A DNA stretch of 64,000 bases from an uncultured Halieaceae bacterium (GCA_938074045.1 CALJGI010000002.1:248001-312000); one strand, 5' to 3'. Shown: positions 27,275-37,335, counted from the stretch's first letter. Notes: generated by a model from the sequence alone, not told the origin. Program-made: numbers and translations.

Positions 27275-28909
27275 CTAGTCGATCCGCGGTACAGATTCCA
27301 GCAATGCGCGTGTATACGGGTGCTGCGGATCGGTGAGAACTGACTCCGCACTTCCCTGCTCAACAATGCGACCATCCTGCATCACGGCAAGGCGGTGAGC
27401 GAGGTGGGGTACGATAGACAAATCATGCGTGATAAACAGATATGAAACGCCGAACTCTCGCTGCAGATCCAGCAACAGTTCCAGTACTTCTGCCCGTATT
27501 GACACATCGAGGGCGCTGGTAGGCTCATCACAAATAATCAACTCAGGGTCCACCGCCAATGCCCGGGCAATGGCAATACGCTGTCGCTGGCCACCAGAAA
27601 ATTCGTGGGGATAGCGGTGCCTGAACTCGGGCTCCAGCCTGACTCTCGACAGCAGGGAAGCGACGCGTTCAGACCTTTCCGCGGCGGTCAGCTGTAAGCC
27701 CAGACTGACCATACCCTCCTCCAGAATATGGCCGATAGTCATACGTGGGTTCATGGAGGAAAAGGGACTCTGGAAGATAACCTGGATCTGTTTTCGATAA
27801 GGCAGCATCTCGCGACGCTTCAACGCCTGAATCGCATCTCCCTTGAACCTGATCTCGCCGGCCGTCGCGGGCTCCAGATTAAGTATTGCCCGACCAGTGG
27901 TGGACTTACCACTTCCAGACTCCCCAACGAGGGCCAGTGTTTCCCCGCGACCTATACTAAAGCTGATGCCATCAACGGCTTTGGTGTAACCCTTGATACG
28001 TTGCAGAACACCACGGCGAATGGGGAAATGGACCTCCAGATCCTTCACCTCCAGCAGCGGATCATCAGCCGTTCCGTGCATGTAATGGGTCATATCAGGC
28101 AGTGAATCAATCAACTTCTGGCTGTATGCCTCCTGCGGATTGTGGAAGAACTGATCCACCTCCGCTTCTTCGATGATTTCTCCCTGGTACATCACCCCGA
28201 CGCGGTGAGCAATATTGCGTACCACTCCCATATCATGGGTGATCAATAAAACACCCAGATCGCGTTTTTTTGCCAGTTCCCTGATCAGGTCCAGAACCTG
28301 CAATTGGATGGTCACGTCCAACGCGGTTGTCGGCTCATCCGCCACCAGCACTTCCGGTTCGCAGGCGAGCGCCATGGCAATCATCACACGTTGTTGCTGC
28401 CCGCCCGACAACTGATGCGGGAAAAAATCCAGGCGTTTGTCCGGCTCGGGAAGCCCGACCTCTTCAAACAGTTGTACGACTCTTTTCCTTGCCTCTGCAC
28501 CAGACAAGCTGGTGTGCCGCATCAAGGTTTCTTCAATCTGCGCCCCCACCCTCTGCACAGGATTCAGCGAGGTCAGTGCATCCTGAAAAATCATCGCTAT
28601 CCGCCGTCCCCGATACTCCTGCATTTCCTGCTCGGTCAGTGCAAACAGCGAGCGATCCCCATATTGGACATCGCCCCCGGTTACCTGAAGTGCATCGGGC
28701 AGCAGACGCATGATGGCAAGTGATGTGATGGATTTACCGCTACCGGATTCACCCACCAGTGCGTATACCTCACCCGCCCGCAGGTGGAAACCAACCTCTT
28801 TCAATATAGGTGCCCCACTGCCAGTGAGAGCCACACTCAAGTCGCTCACTGCCAATTTGGTCACCCGCGCTTCGGCATCAACAACGGAAGACATAGCTGA
28901 CTCGCTCAT
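27275..28909 (-). CDS. yejF: Peptide ABC transporter ATP-binding protein, fused double ATPase
   Basis: A 544-residue protein with two ABC ATPase domains, equivalent to fused DppD and DppF. Walker A is GESGSGKS at residues 53-60 and again near 325-335; signature motifs LSGGQQQR and FSGGQRQR and two Walker B/His-loop sets are all present. It energises the importer formed by the two upstream permeases. It starts inside the end of the permease gene (4-base overlap). Confidence 0.95.
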   Translation of the reverse strand: MSESAMSSVVDAEARVTKLAVSDLSVALTGSGAPILKEVGFHLRAGEVYALVGESGSGKSITSLAIMRLLPDALQVTGGDVQYGDRSLFALTEQEMQEYRGRRIAMIFQDALTSLNPVQRVGAQIEETLMRHTSLSGAEARKRVVQLFEEVGLPEPDKRLDFFPHQLSGGQQQRVMIAMALACEPEVLVADEPTTALDVTIQLQVLDLIRELAKKRDLGVLLITHDMGVVRNIAHRVGVMYQGEIIEEAEVDQFFHNPQEAYSQKLIDSLPDMTHYMHGTADDPLLEVKDLEVHFPIRRGVLQRIKGYTKAVDGISFSIGRGETLALVGESGSGKSTTGRAILNLEPATAGEIRFKGDAIQALKRREMLPYRKQIQVIFQSPFSSMNPRMTIGHILEEGMVSLGLQLTAAERSERVASLLSRVRLEPEFRHRYPHEFSGGQRQRIAIARALAVDPELIICDEPTSALDVSIRAEVLELLLDLQREFGVSYLFITHDLSIVPHLAHRLAVMQDGRIVEQGSAESVLTDPQHPYTRALLESVPRID

Positions 28910-30282
28910 GCTGCACCCTCCAGTCCAGTGCGCGGATCAAAGGCATCCCTCACCAGATCGGAAAACAGGTTTGCCGACAGGACCAGTGAAAACATAAAAA
29001 AGAATGCACCACTCAACGTCCACCAGATAGCGGGCTCCCGGGAAAGCTCACTGCGAGCTGTATTGATCATGTTTCCCCAGCTTGCCATGGCAGGGTCGAT
29101 GCCCACCCCGATATAGGACAACACTGCCTCCGCGAGAACCAGCGCACTGAAGTCCAGTACAAAAGTAATAAGGATAATGTGCACAACATTCGGCAAGATA
29201 TGCCGGGTAATTATTCGGAAATGGCTGACACCAAACGCGTGGGCAGCCTGTACGTATTCCAACTGACTGATCTTCAGCGTTTCTGCCCGCATCAAGCGAC
29301 ATAGCGTCGCCCAGCTCGTAACACCAAGGATAAAGCATAACGCTATAAAACGCGCATCAGCTTTTTCCAGACCAATCTCAAAAAATTCAGGATTGAGGTC
29401 GATGTATACCTGAAACAGCAGCACAGATGCGGCTATCAGCAATATCCCTGGAATTGAGCTGAGGGTGGTATACAGGTACTGAACCACATCATCCACCCAA
29501 CCTTTGAAGTAACCAGCGGCAATACCCAGACTAACGGCAATAGGCAGCATGACCAGCGTTGCAAGTGTGCCCAGCAGCACACCGGTGCGCACCCCCTTGA
29601 TGCTCTTGTAAAGCACATCGTTACCGGCCTGATCTGTACCCAGCACATGATAGAGATTCCCGATATGTATAAGCCATGCAGCGAAACATATAATCACAGC
29701 CTGGGTCGTCCAGGCTGCGCGCCAGGGCAAGGTTGAACCGCGCAGGAAAAACCATTGCATTCCTACAAATATCAGGGCCAGCACCCCGCCCTTGGCTAAG
29801 CCAATCAGACTCTGTAACACCAAATCGCTGCCCCTGTCCGCGGGATCAGCAAGATGAGCGCCGGCGTGCTCCAGACGCGGAAAATCACGATAGCTGACCC
29901 CATCGGCATTTTTCATATTTACTTTTTCAAAGGACTGCAAGGCAAACGGTGCCGAGTAGGTGCGTTCATGTTCGGTGGCCATGTCGCCCAGTGCCAGGTC
30001 GAGAACACTGACCACCTGATTGTCGAAATATACCTGATCACTCTTTTGCCCGGGATCTTCTTCGAGGGCAAGCCGAAAATGCAGGGAATCGAGCAGTGCG
30101 ATCATTATGTACGCACCCAACACAACAAAGGTGGCCATTCCCAGTCTGGTGCCAAACACCTGCCGCCAGCGGGCCGCCGTTATGGGATTGCCGCGCATAT
30201 TCCAAAAGAACAGGGTCAGCGACGCCGCCAACAAATAAATCAGGAGATCACTCCACAGTACGACAATTTTCACAGTATCCAC
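28906..30282 (-). CDS. yejE: Peptide ABC transporter permease, YejE type
   Basis: A 458-residue inner-membrane permease, longer than the ~340 residues of E. coli YejE. Two N-terminal transmembrane segments flank a periplasmic loop of about 90 residues with an acidic character, and a further segment precedes the BPD domain (VTSWATLCRLMRAETLKISQ with the EAA-type loop, VLAEAVLSYIGVG). The extra N-terminal region may be a docking surface for the substrate-binding protein. It is downstream of yejB by 16 bases. Confidence 0.92.
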   Translation of the reverse strand: MDTVKIVVLWSDLLIYLLAASLTLFFWNMRGNPITAARWRQVFGTRLGMATFVVLGAYIMIALLDSLHFRLALEEDPGQKSDQVYFDNQVVSVLDLALGDMATEHERTYSAPFALQSFEKVNMKNADGVSYRDFPRLEHAGAHLADPADRGSDLVLQSLIGLAKGGVLALIFVGMQWFFLRGSTLPWRAAWTTQAVIICFAAWLIHIGNLYHVLGTDQAGNDVLYKSIKGVRTGVLLGTLATLVMLPIAVSLGIAAGYFKGWVDDVVQYLYTTLSSIPGILLIAASVLLFQVYIDLNPEFFEIGLEKADARFIALCFILGVTSWATLCRLMRAETLKISQLEYVQAAHAFGVSHFRIITRHILPNVVHIILITFVLDFSALVLAEAVLSYIGVGIDPAMASWGNMINTARSELSREPAIWWTLSGAFFFMFSLVLSANLFSDLVRDAFDPRTGLEGAA

Positions 30283-30298
30283 GCTGCCACCTGCCGTT

Positions 30299-31276
30299 TC
30301 AGTTGAGTCGAACCCGGGGATCAGCCCAGGTGTAGGAAATATCGGTGAGAATCAAACCAATGATGTAGAGCACCGATCCGATGAAAACCATGGATCGCAC
30401 AATCGCAAAATCCTGCGATCTAATAGCATCCAGCATATAACTACCCAATCCGGGGATACCAAAAAAAGATTCCATCAGCAGACTGCCCATAAACAAAGTG
30501 GGTATCAGCACCACCACGCCAGTCAATATGGGTATCAGCGCGTTGGGCAGGATATGCCGAAACAAAATTCTTATCTCACTCAGGCCTTTGGCCCGCGCTG
30601 TGCGAACGTAGTCCTGAGATGCCTCTTCAATAAACAGCGTTCGATACCAGCGAGCCCCTGCCCCGATGCCGGCGACAACCCCGACCACTACCGGCAGAAT
30701 GAGAAACTTCCAGGCATCCGCCGTGGGATTAAATCCGGATATAGGCACCAGGCGCCACAGCTTTGCCACCATGTACTGCCCACCGATAATATAAAACAGG
30801 TAGGAGATCGACATCAGGGAAACAAACACCAGCACTGCCCATCGATCCAATTTGGTACCGCGGAACATTACCACCATCAGGGCAACACAAATATTTACCC
30901 ATATTCCGGTTACAAAGGTGGGGAGGGCCAGCGCTACGCTGGGCCACATGCGCTGAGATACATCCGCGGTAATGTCCCGACCACTCTCAGACCGGCCAAA
31001 ATCAAAGGCAAAAAGACGCATGGATTTGGTATAAAAAATGGTATCTGTATACGCGTAAAACCCGCCGGCCTCGGCGTTGTGAAACAGCGGTTTATCGTAC
31101 CCGTTTTCAATCTTCCAATTCTCGATGGCCGCGGCGGTCACATATTTTTCTCCCAGCTGAGATCGCGCCATGTCATCGGGAGAATTAACGATAAAGAACA
31201 GAATGAAGGTAAGGAGATTCACACCAATCAAAATCGGCACTGCATAAATCAGCCGCCGTACTATGTAGGCAAACAT
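30299..31276 (-). CDS. yejB: Peptide ABC transporter permease, YejB type
   Basis: A 325-residue permease with an N-terminal transmembrane segment (RRLIYAVPILIGVNLLTF), a large periplasmic loop and a BPD-transport domain containing SQDYVRTARAKGLSEIRILFRHILPNALIP, the EAA signature that binds the ATPase. It makes a heterodimer with the YejE-type protein. It is eight bases downstream of the substrate-binding protein. Confidence 0.95.
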   Translation of the reverse strand: MFAYIVRRLIYAVPILIGVNLLTFILFFIVNSPDDMARSQLGEKYVTAAAIENWKIENGYDKPLFHNAEAGGFYAYTDTIFYTKSMRLFAFDFGRSESGRDITADVSQRMWPSVALALPTFVTGIWVNICVALMVVMFRGTKLDRWAVLVFVSLMSISYLFYIIGGQYMVAKLWRLVPISGFNPTADAWKFLILPVVVGVVAGIGAGARWYRTLFIEEASQDYVRTARAKGLSEIRILFRHILPNALIPILTGVVVLIPTLFMGSLLMESFFGIPGLGSYMLDAIRSQDFAIVRSMVFIGSVLYIIGLILTDISYTWADPRVRLN

Positions 31277-31284
31277 ACTGTTGA

Positions 31285-33456
31285 TTAATCCTCTGTTGTC
31301 GCTGCCGGACTGATTGTCATTTTCTGCCGTCGGCGATACGCTCTAACTGCAGGAAACAAAAGAGCAATAAATCCCGCAAAACCGCCGACCACGGGCCAGA
31401 TAACAGGTTCATTCCAGGCCAGTTGCATAGCTGTTCTGTCTTCGGGATCAATACGCAGATACTGAAGCGTTCTCTTACTGATGCCGTGGCGCTTGTGATT
31501 GTAGACCCAGCGATTGTTCAGGTAGAACTCCAGGGGGTGATAGGAGAATAACCACACGTTATCCCGGCGCCACATCTCGATTAGCTCAGCGATGAGTGCA
31601 TCCCGGGCCGGCCCTTCGTCCATGGCCCGCATTTCGCTGAATTTGGCATCAAACTCCGGATTTTCATAGCTGGAATTATTGGCACCATCACAGTTACACA
31701 CCAGAGGACTTTCCGGCCCGAACAGCAGAAACAAAAAGTTTTCCGGGTCTGGGTAATCCGCCAGCCAGCCGTGTGAGTATATCTGCGTATTTCCCGTCAG
31801 CAACTTTTCCCGGGTGCGGTTCCAGTCTGCGGGTCGGTATTCTACCTGCACGCCAAGGTCCGACATCTTGCGTCGAATCCAGTCCATCTGCGCGTTTGAA
31901 ATCGCCTGGCTCTGTACGTCAATGAAAAGCTTGAGCGGTTCACCCGTATCTCTGTTTCTGCCGTTGGGGTATCCAGCCTCACTCAGTAAGGACCTAGCTA
32001 AATCCAGCGATTTACGCTTGGGCTTGTCATCTTCCCAATCGTAAATATAGGTGTTGATACCCTCGCGACCTTCAAGCTGTCCGGGGATTCCAGGTGGTAC
32101 CGGGCTCTGCGCCGCCACCGCATTTCCCTTGTAGAAAATATTGACGTAATCCTCTACGTCAAAGGCCAGCGAGAGCGCCCGGCGCAACTTGCGCCTTTCT
32201 TCGGTGTACCCGCCTACCACCGGATCCCGCATATTGAACCCGTAGTAGTACATGGAAGGTTTCACATCCTTGGCGATGGTCAGTCCATGGGACTGCATAT
32301 CCTTGGACAGCTCCAGGCCCTCTGGACCCACCACAAAGGCCTGGTCAAAAACCCCGCGCGTATTGCTGTGAGTCTCGCCAGAGCGGTCATAATATCCCTG
32401 CAGAAACTTGGTCCATCTGGGCAGCAGCTCCTTCTCCAAACGGAATACTGCACGGTCAATCAGGGGTAGCGGTTGGCCGGCGTCCGCCAGAAAGCCCGCC
32501 TCAAGATCGCCGGGACTGCCACTACTGGGGTATAACTCGGTGCGGTAATTGGGGTTGCGCTCCAGCACAATTTCGCTGTTCGGGTCATTGCGGGTCATCA
32601 TGAACGCTCCCGTGCCGACGGGGTGCCAGTCCAGGGTCAGATTCTTATCCTTGAAACCCGGATTTTTGTAGAAGCGATCTATTTCTGGTGCAATGGGCGC
32701 GAAGAAGTGCATGGCCAACCAGTACACAAACTGGGGGTAGCGATTGTGGATGGTGATGGTGAAGGTGCGATCATCTATAACCTGCAGCCCTGACATTTCG
32801 AACTCATCGAGATTCAGCCAGCCATCACGTTCAATATCTCCAACAACCTTGGAGAACTCCTTCAAGCCGACAATATACTGGCCCATAAAACCCAACAAGG
32901 GAGATTTGTTTTTCGGGTCAGCCAGCCGTTTTACCTGATAGACAAAGTCATTGGCCACCGCCTGGCGACTGCCTGCCTCTGGAAAATCTGCAATGGTCTG
33001 ATAAGCACTGGATTCATTCGCATCAGCGAATACATAGAGCGACTCACCGCCCTCCCCCAGGGCAAATGCGGGGTGGGGTTGATAGCGCAGGTCTTTCTTC
33101 AGCCGGATGGTGTATCGTGTATAGGCTACGTGAGCGTTTTCATCTGTAATAGTCTCACCTGCCTCATCCAGGTAGGTAATTTCCGGCAACGACTCCGCCG
33201 CCAGGGGCTCGAGCTCATAGGGGCGCTTTAAAAAATGATATCCCAGGGGGGATTCGTATATCTGATCTATGATGACACTCTCGTCAGTGGCATAGCTCAG
33301 CGCTGGATCCAGATGCTTGGGCGGCAGTGTGAATGACGAATAGTAAGTCGTCCGATCGTCAGTCTCGGCTGGATGAGGGCTATTAAATGTACTATCGCTG
33401 CAGGCATTCAGCAGCAGCACCGCCAAAATAGCGGTGGTGGCCCGGGCTTTTATCAT
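31285..33456 (-). CDS. Peptide ABC transporter substrate-binding lipoprotein (family 5)
   Basis: An SBP_bac_5 family protein of 723 residues. The start at ATG 33454-33456 is chosen because GGAAGGA lies upstream and the lipobox LLLNAC follows at residues ~14-19; an upstream in-frame ATG at 33651 would add 65 residues without signal character. The mature domain shows LPPKHLDPALSYATDESVI and ALSLAFDVEDYVNIF, typical of extended DppA/YejA proteins. A predicted hydrophobic helix near the C-terminus (PVVGGFAGFIALLFPAV) followed by basic residues is unusual: the protein would have both a lipid anchor and a C-terminal membrane helix. First gene of the operon. Confidence 0.9.
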   Translation of the reverse strand: MIKARATTAILAVLLLNACSDSTFNSPHPAETDDRTTYYSSFTLPPKHLDPALSYATDESVIIDQIYESPLGYHFLKRPYELEPLAAESLPEITYLDEAGETITDENAHVAYTRYTIRLKKDLRYQPHPAFALGEGGESLYVFADANESSAYQTIADFPEAGSRQAVANDFVYQVKRLADPKNKSPLLGFMGQYIVGLKEFSKVVGDIERDGWLNLDEFEMSGLQVIDDRTFTITIHNRYPQFVYWLAMHFFAPIAPEIDRFYKNPGFKDKNLTLDWHPVGTGAFMMTRNDPNSEIVLERNPNYRTELYPSSGSPGDLEAGFLADAGQPLPLIDRAVFRLEKELLPRWTKFLQGYYDRSGETHSNTRGVFDQAFVVGPEGLELSKDMQSHGLTIAKDVKPSMYYYGFNMRDPVVGGYTEERRKLRRALSLAFDVEDYVNIFYKGNAVAAQSPVPPGIPGQLEGREGINTYIYDWEDDKPKRKSLDLARSLLSEAGYPNGRNRDTGEPLKLFIDVQSQAISNAQMDWIRRKMSDLGVQVEYRPADWNRTREKLLTGNTQIYSHGWLADYPDPENFLFLLFGPESPLVCNCDGANNSSYENPEFDAKFSEMRAMDEGPARDALIAELIEMWRRDNVWLFSYHPLEFYLNNRWVYNHKRHGISKRTLQYLRIDPEDRTAMQLAWNEPVIWPVVGGFAGFIALLFPAVRAYRRRQKMTISPAATTED

Positions 33457-33666
33457 TGCTTCCTTCCCTAGGGGGCTATTACCAAGCAACCAACCCCGTG
33501 CTCCGCATGTCACGCTCGCGTGCCGGTACGTTGAGTCGATGCACAATCCTACTACAACGAGTGAACAAATTATTACCTCATATCGCGAAATTGGCTCGAT
33601 ACATCGCTTCTGACGCATAATCACGGCCTGCGACGCACATTTTTCTATCATTCATCGGGAATTTCC

Positions 33667-35202
33667 ATGCCAGGTCAACAGGACGTGCTCGGCCATCCGC
33701 CAGGTTTGTTTGTATGCTTCGCGACCGAAATGTGGGAGCGTTTCTCATTCTATGGCATGAAGTTCCTGTTGCTGCTGTATCTAACCAAATATCACCTGTT
33801 CAGCGACGTCCAGGGTCTGAGCGTGCTCGGCAGTTATGCAGCACTTGTGTATGCCACCCCAATTATCGGTGGGCTAATCGCTGATCGCTATCTGGGCATG
33901 CGCAAGGCGGTCGTCGCTGGCGGCTTGTTGCTGGTCTGCGGACACCTGGGTATGGCCTGGGAGGGACATGCCGCCTACCGGACCGATGCCGAGCACATCG
34001 TGCGGGATGAGACAGCGCTACAGGTGTTCTACTTGTCTCTCGCCCTGATAGTTGTAGGGGTGGGCTTTTTAAAGCCCAATATAAGTACCATCGTGGGAAA
34101 GCTGTATGCCCCGGCAGATCACCGTCGTGACGCCGGTTTTACAATTTTTTACATGGGCATCAATATCGGTGCCTTTCTCGCTACAATTCTATGTGGATAT
34201 CTGGGCGAAACCTACGGTTGGAAATACGGATTTGGCGTTGCCGGCCTGGGGATGCTCCTCGGTCTGATTACCTTTCTACGGGGGCAACGCCATCTGCATG
34301 GGCTGGCCGAGCCGCCGCACCCGGAGCTTCTTGATAAAGCTGTGCTCGGGTCAATGCGCCTGGAGTCAGTCATTTATCTCTGCGCTTTACTCGGCGTGGG
34401 CGTGACCTGGCAACTGGTGCAGCTGCACACAGCCGTGGGGATAGGACTGAATCTGCTCTCTATAGTTGTACTGCTGGGGCTGGCATGGTTTATCACCTAT
34501 CGATGCGATGCGGATGAGCGTGGGAAAATGACGGTTCTCGTTATTCTTATTGTCTCTTCTGTGGTTTTCTGGTCGTTATTTGAGCAGTCAGCCGCATCCA
34601 TGACTCTGTTTGCCGACCGTATCGTTGACCGCCATTTCCTCGGATTGCACTGGACAGCCTCCCAGTTCGGTTCCCTCAATTCCATGTTTATCTTTCTCTG
34701 CGCACCAGGCTTTGCCTGGTTGTGGAGTACCCTGGGACGTCGTGGCCGCGAACCTTCCGTTCCGGTCAAATTTGCGCTCGGCACTATGCTGGCTGGCCTG
34801 GGCTTTGGCGCGCTGGTGCTGGGAAGTCACTATCCCGTTGCCTCAGGACAAGTGGCGGCCATCTGGCTGGTGCTGGCGTATCTGCTGCACACAACCGGGG
34901 AGCTCTGTCTCTCACCCGTTGGTTTGTCCGCCGTTACCCGCCTGGCGGTACCGCGGGTGGTAGGGGTAATGATGGGAACCTGGTTCCTCGCCAGCGCTTA
35001 TTCCGAGCTTGTTGCCGTGCAACTGGCAAAGCTGGCGGCGATCCCCGCACAGAGTGGTGTTGGGCAGAATATTGCCAATGCCGCGGCGGCCTATGCCGAC
35101 CTGTTCACTTTTCTGCTCTCGGTGGGATGCGGATTTGGCTTGTTTCTACTGCTTGTTACGCCACTGCTGAACCGGATTGCAAGAGGTTCCGCCAAAGACT
35201 GA
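33667..35202 (+). CDS. Proton-dependent oligopeptide transporter (POT/PTR family)
   Basis: A 511-residue major facilitator of the POT family with about 14 hydrophobic segments. The family signature is clear (FTIFYMGINIGAFLATILCG, with ERFSFYGMKFLLLLYLTKY near the N-terminus, the ExxERFxYYG-like motif used in proton coupling). It takes up di- and tripeptides with protons. The gene is divergent from the ABC importer with a 210-base gap that contains no gene. CGGGAA before the ATG is a reasonable ribosome-binding site. Confidence 0.95.
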   Translation: MPGQQDVLGHPPGLFVCFATEMWERFSFYGMKFLLLLYLTKYHLFSDVQGLSVLGSYAALVYATPIIGGLIADRYLGMRKAVVAGGLLLVCGHLGMAWEGHAAYRTDAEHIVRDETALQVFYLSLALIVVGVGFLKPNISTIVGKLYAPADHRRDAGFTIFYMGINIGAFLATILCGYLGETYGWKYGFGVAGLGMLLGLITFLRGQRHLHGLAEPPHPELLDKAVLGSMRLESVIYLCALLGVGVTWQLVQLHTAVGIGLNLLSIVVLLGLAWFITYRCDADERGKMTVLVILIVSSVVFWSLFEQSAASMTLFADRIVDRHFLGLHWTASQFGSLNSMFIFLCAPGFAWLWSTLGRRGREPSVPVKFALGTMLAGLGFGALVLGSHYPVASGQVAAIWLVLAYLLHTTGELCLSPVGLSAVTRLAVPRVVGVMMGTWFLASAYSELVAVQLAKLAAIPAQSGVGQNIANAAAAYADLFTFLLSVGCGFGLFLLLVTPLLNRIARGSAKD

Positions 35203-35216
35203 CATCGAGTCTCCGC

Positions 35217-35239
35217 CTGAGTCCGAGACGCAGACTCAG
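35217..35239. terminator. Possible bidirectional hairpin between convergent genes
   Basis: A 7-bp stem CTGAGTC (35217-35223) and GACTCAG (35233-35239) around a nine-base loop. It overlaps the stop codon of the minus-strand acetyltransferase and lies 15 bases after the peptide transporter. There is no clear T-tract on either side, so confidence is low. Confidence 0.3.
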
Positions 35240-35754
35240 CTCGGCTCAAACAAGCGAGCCCCTTCTTCGTCACCGGGGAAGTTGATGATCCGGACGAACT
35301 GGTAACCCAGCTTCTCAAGCACTCGGATGGATGCCGGATTCTCCAGCGCGGTGATAGCTACGACGCGCCCCAGTTCAAGAGCTTCTCGCGCATAGGCCAA
35401 CACAGCAGTAGCAGCCTCTGTGGCGTAACCCAGCCCCGATGCCTCGGGCAGAAAAGCATACCCCACATCAACATCGGCCAGAAAATCCCGCCGGATCAAA
35501 CCACACATGCCAACCGGATGCCCACAGACCTCCTCCTCAACCAGCCACATACCAAAACCATCCAGTTTATAGGGCGGCGCAATCTTCTCCACAATGTAAC
35601 CTTCTGCGTCTTCCACCGAGCGCAAATTGCGATCACCGATGTATCGCACATAGCCAGAACTATTCATGAGTTCGAGTAGAAAGGCGGCATCTGCAGCAAC
35701 CATTTCCCGCATTCTCAACCGCTCACTGGCGATAGCAAAAGGTTGTTCTGACAT
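35236..35754 (-). CDS. GNAT-family N-acetyltransferase (RimJ/RimL type)
   Basis: A 172-residue acetyltransferase. ATG at 35752-35754 (SEQPFAIASERLRMREM) is preferred to an upstream ATG at 35925 that overlaps the next gene's control region. The acetyl-CoA-binding region is LPEASGLGYATEAATAVLAY, then VVAITALENPASIRVLEKLGYQ. Such proteins acetylate protein N-termini, antibiotics or small amines; the substrate is not readable. It is divergent from the WS/DGAT gene. Confidence 0.88.
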   Translation of the reverse strand: MSEQPFAIASERLRMREMVAADAAFLLELMNSSGYVRYIGDRNLRSVEDAEGYIVEKIAPPYKLDGFGMWLVEEEVCGHPVGMCGLIRRDFLADVDVGYAFLPEASGLGYATEAATAVLAYAREALELGRVVAITALENPASIRVLEKLGYQFVRIINFPGDEEGARLFEPS

Positions 35755-35916
35755 TATAGAGTCCCGTTCAGTACCCGGAAGCTCGAGTTGACGCATCGTC
35801 TCAGCTGCTGGGACACCGGGGCGGGCGCCAATGCGCCGAGGCAGTTGACTGCATAGTGATAGGCGGTATTCTGCATAGAACACAGCATATCCCACGAGCC
35901 GACCAAGGAACCAGAC

Positions 35917-37335
35917 ATGGAACAATTAAGTGGCCAGGACGCGATGTTCCTCCACGCCGAACTGGATGGTATGCCTCAGCACATTGGTGGCGTCAGCATT
36001 TACAACCAGGATACCGCCCCCGGCGGTGTGGTGCGTTTCAAGCAAATTCTCTCTTTGCTGGAGGAGCGGTTACACTTATCCCCTATCTTTCGTCGCAAAC
36101 TGGCGACGGTTCCCCTCGACCTTGGTCAACCCTATTGGGTTGAAGATCCCAACTTTGATCTCGAATATCATGTACGCCATATTGCATTGCCAAAGCCTGG
36201 GGACTGGCGGCAACTTTGCATTCTGGTATCACGCTTGCATGCGCACCCGATTACCCGGGACCGGCCCATGTGGGAGATGTACGTCATTGAAGGCCTCTCC
36301 GGTATTGATCACCTGCCCCCCAACTGTTTTGCCATATTGCTCAAGGTTCATCATGCCGCGATGGACGGCGCAACGGGGGCCCAGTTCATGAATATCATTC
36401 ACGACCTGACACCAGAGGTACAGAAGGTGCCACCGCCGGGCCCCTGGATAGTGGAAAAACCCTCCCGCACCCGAATGCTGGGCCGCGCCTATGTCGATGC
36501 ATGGAAGAAACCCGCACAGATTGTGCGCTTCGCCCGGCAGATGATTCCTGCGTACAAACGCATACAGGAGGGGAAGAAGCAGCAGGCCTTCCGCTCGCTG
36601 GAGGACAAGCAGAAAACACGATTCCAATCTCGCATTTCTCGCCATCGTGTTGTCGATTCGGTCAAATTTGATTTCGAAACAGTACGTGCCATCAAAAACA
36701 CCAGCCCGGGAGCCACGATAAATGATGTCATGCTGACCGTCGTTTCGGGTGGTATGCGCCGATATCTTGACAGCAAAGACGAACTGCCAGAACAAACCCT
36801 GGTAACCGGATGCCCCATCGACGTGAGCTCGAACGCCGAACGCAATGCGGGTGGCAATATGGTTGGGTTTATGACGGTCTCATTGTGCTCAAATATCTCT
36901 GACCCCGCCGCACGCCTGGCGGCGATACATGAAGAGTCCGTCGGTTCGAAATCCTACGCTGAGGCACTGGGGCCAAGGGTCGCAATGGACCTTACTGAAG
37001 TGCTTCCCGGCAACGTATTGTCCGTTGCGCTGCGCGCTTCGAGTGCCACGGGTCTCACCGAATCAGGCGTGGTGTTCAACACCATAGTCACCAATGTGCC
37101 AGGACCACCATTCCAAATGTATTTGGCTGGCGCTGAGCTAATCGACTCATTGAGTTTTGGTCCGCTGATGCCCGGCGTGGGCCTGTTCCACATCGTGTAC
37201 AGCGCTGTGCAGAACAAAAAAGGATCAATTACCTTGTCGTTTACCAGCTGCCGGGAGCAAATGCCTGACCCAGCTTTCTACGCCGATTGCCTGCGCAAGT
37301 CCTTCGCAGAACTCACGGAAGCGACGCTGAACTGA
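35917..37335 (+). CDS. Wax ester synthase / diacylglycerol acyltransferase (WS/DGAT)
   Basis: A 472-residue WS/DGAT family protein. The acyltransferase motif HHAAMDG is at about residue 147-153, with downstream family blocks TINDVMLTVVSGGMRRYL and TNVPGPPFQMYLAGAEL. The enzyme makes storage wax esters or triacylglycerols from acyl-CoA. AAGGA is positioned just upstream of the ATG. The SixA-like phosphatase begins two bases after its stop, so the two are cotranscribed. Some proteobacterial members may have other substrates. Confidence 0.95.
   Translation: MEQLSGQDAMFLHAELDGMPQHIGGVSIYNQDTAPGGVVRFKQILSLLEERLHLSPIFRRKLATVPLDLGQPYWVEDPNFDLEYHVRHIALPKPGDWRQLCILVSRLHAHPITRDRPMWEMYVIEGLSGIDHLPPNCFAILLKVHHAAMDGATGAQFMNIIHDLTPEVQKVPPPGPWIVEKPSRTRMLGRAYVDAWKKPAQIVRFARQMIPAYKRIQEGKKQQAFRSLEDKQKTRFQSRISRHRVVDSVKFDFETVRAIKNTSPGATINDVMLTVVSGGMRRYLDSKDELPEQTLVTGCPIDVSSNAERNAGGNMVGFMTVSLCSNISDPAARLAAIHEESVGSKSYAEALGPRVAMDLTEVLPGNVLSVALRASSATGLTESGVVFNTIVTNVPGPPFQMYLAGAELIDSLSFGPLMPGVGLFHIVYSAVQNKKGSITLSFTSCREQMPDPAFYADCLRKSFAELTEATLN

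Noticed and set aside
30554-31288. A 244-codon plus-strand frame opposite the yejB-type permease gene.
   Set aside because: Composition is typical of antisense to a hydrophobic gene, with no family match seen.
33457-33651. A 65-residue N-terminal extension for the peptide-binding lipoprotein.
   Set aside because: The ATG at 33456 has a strong ribosome-binding site and puts the signal peptide at the N-terminus; the extension would bury it.
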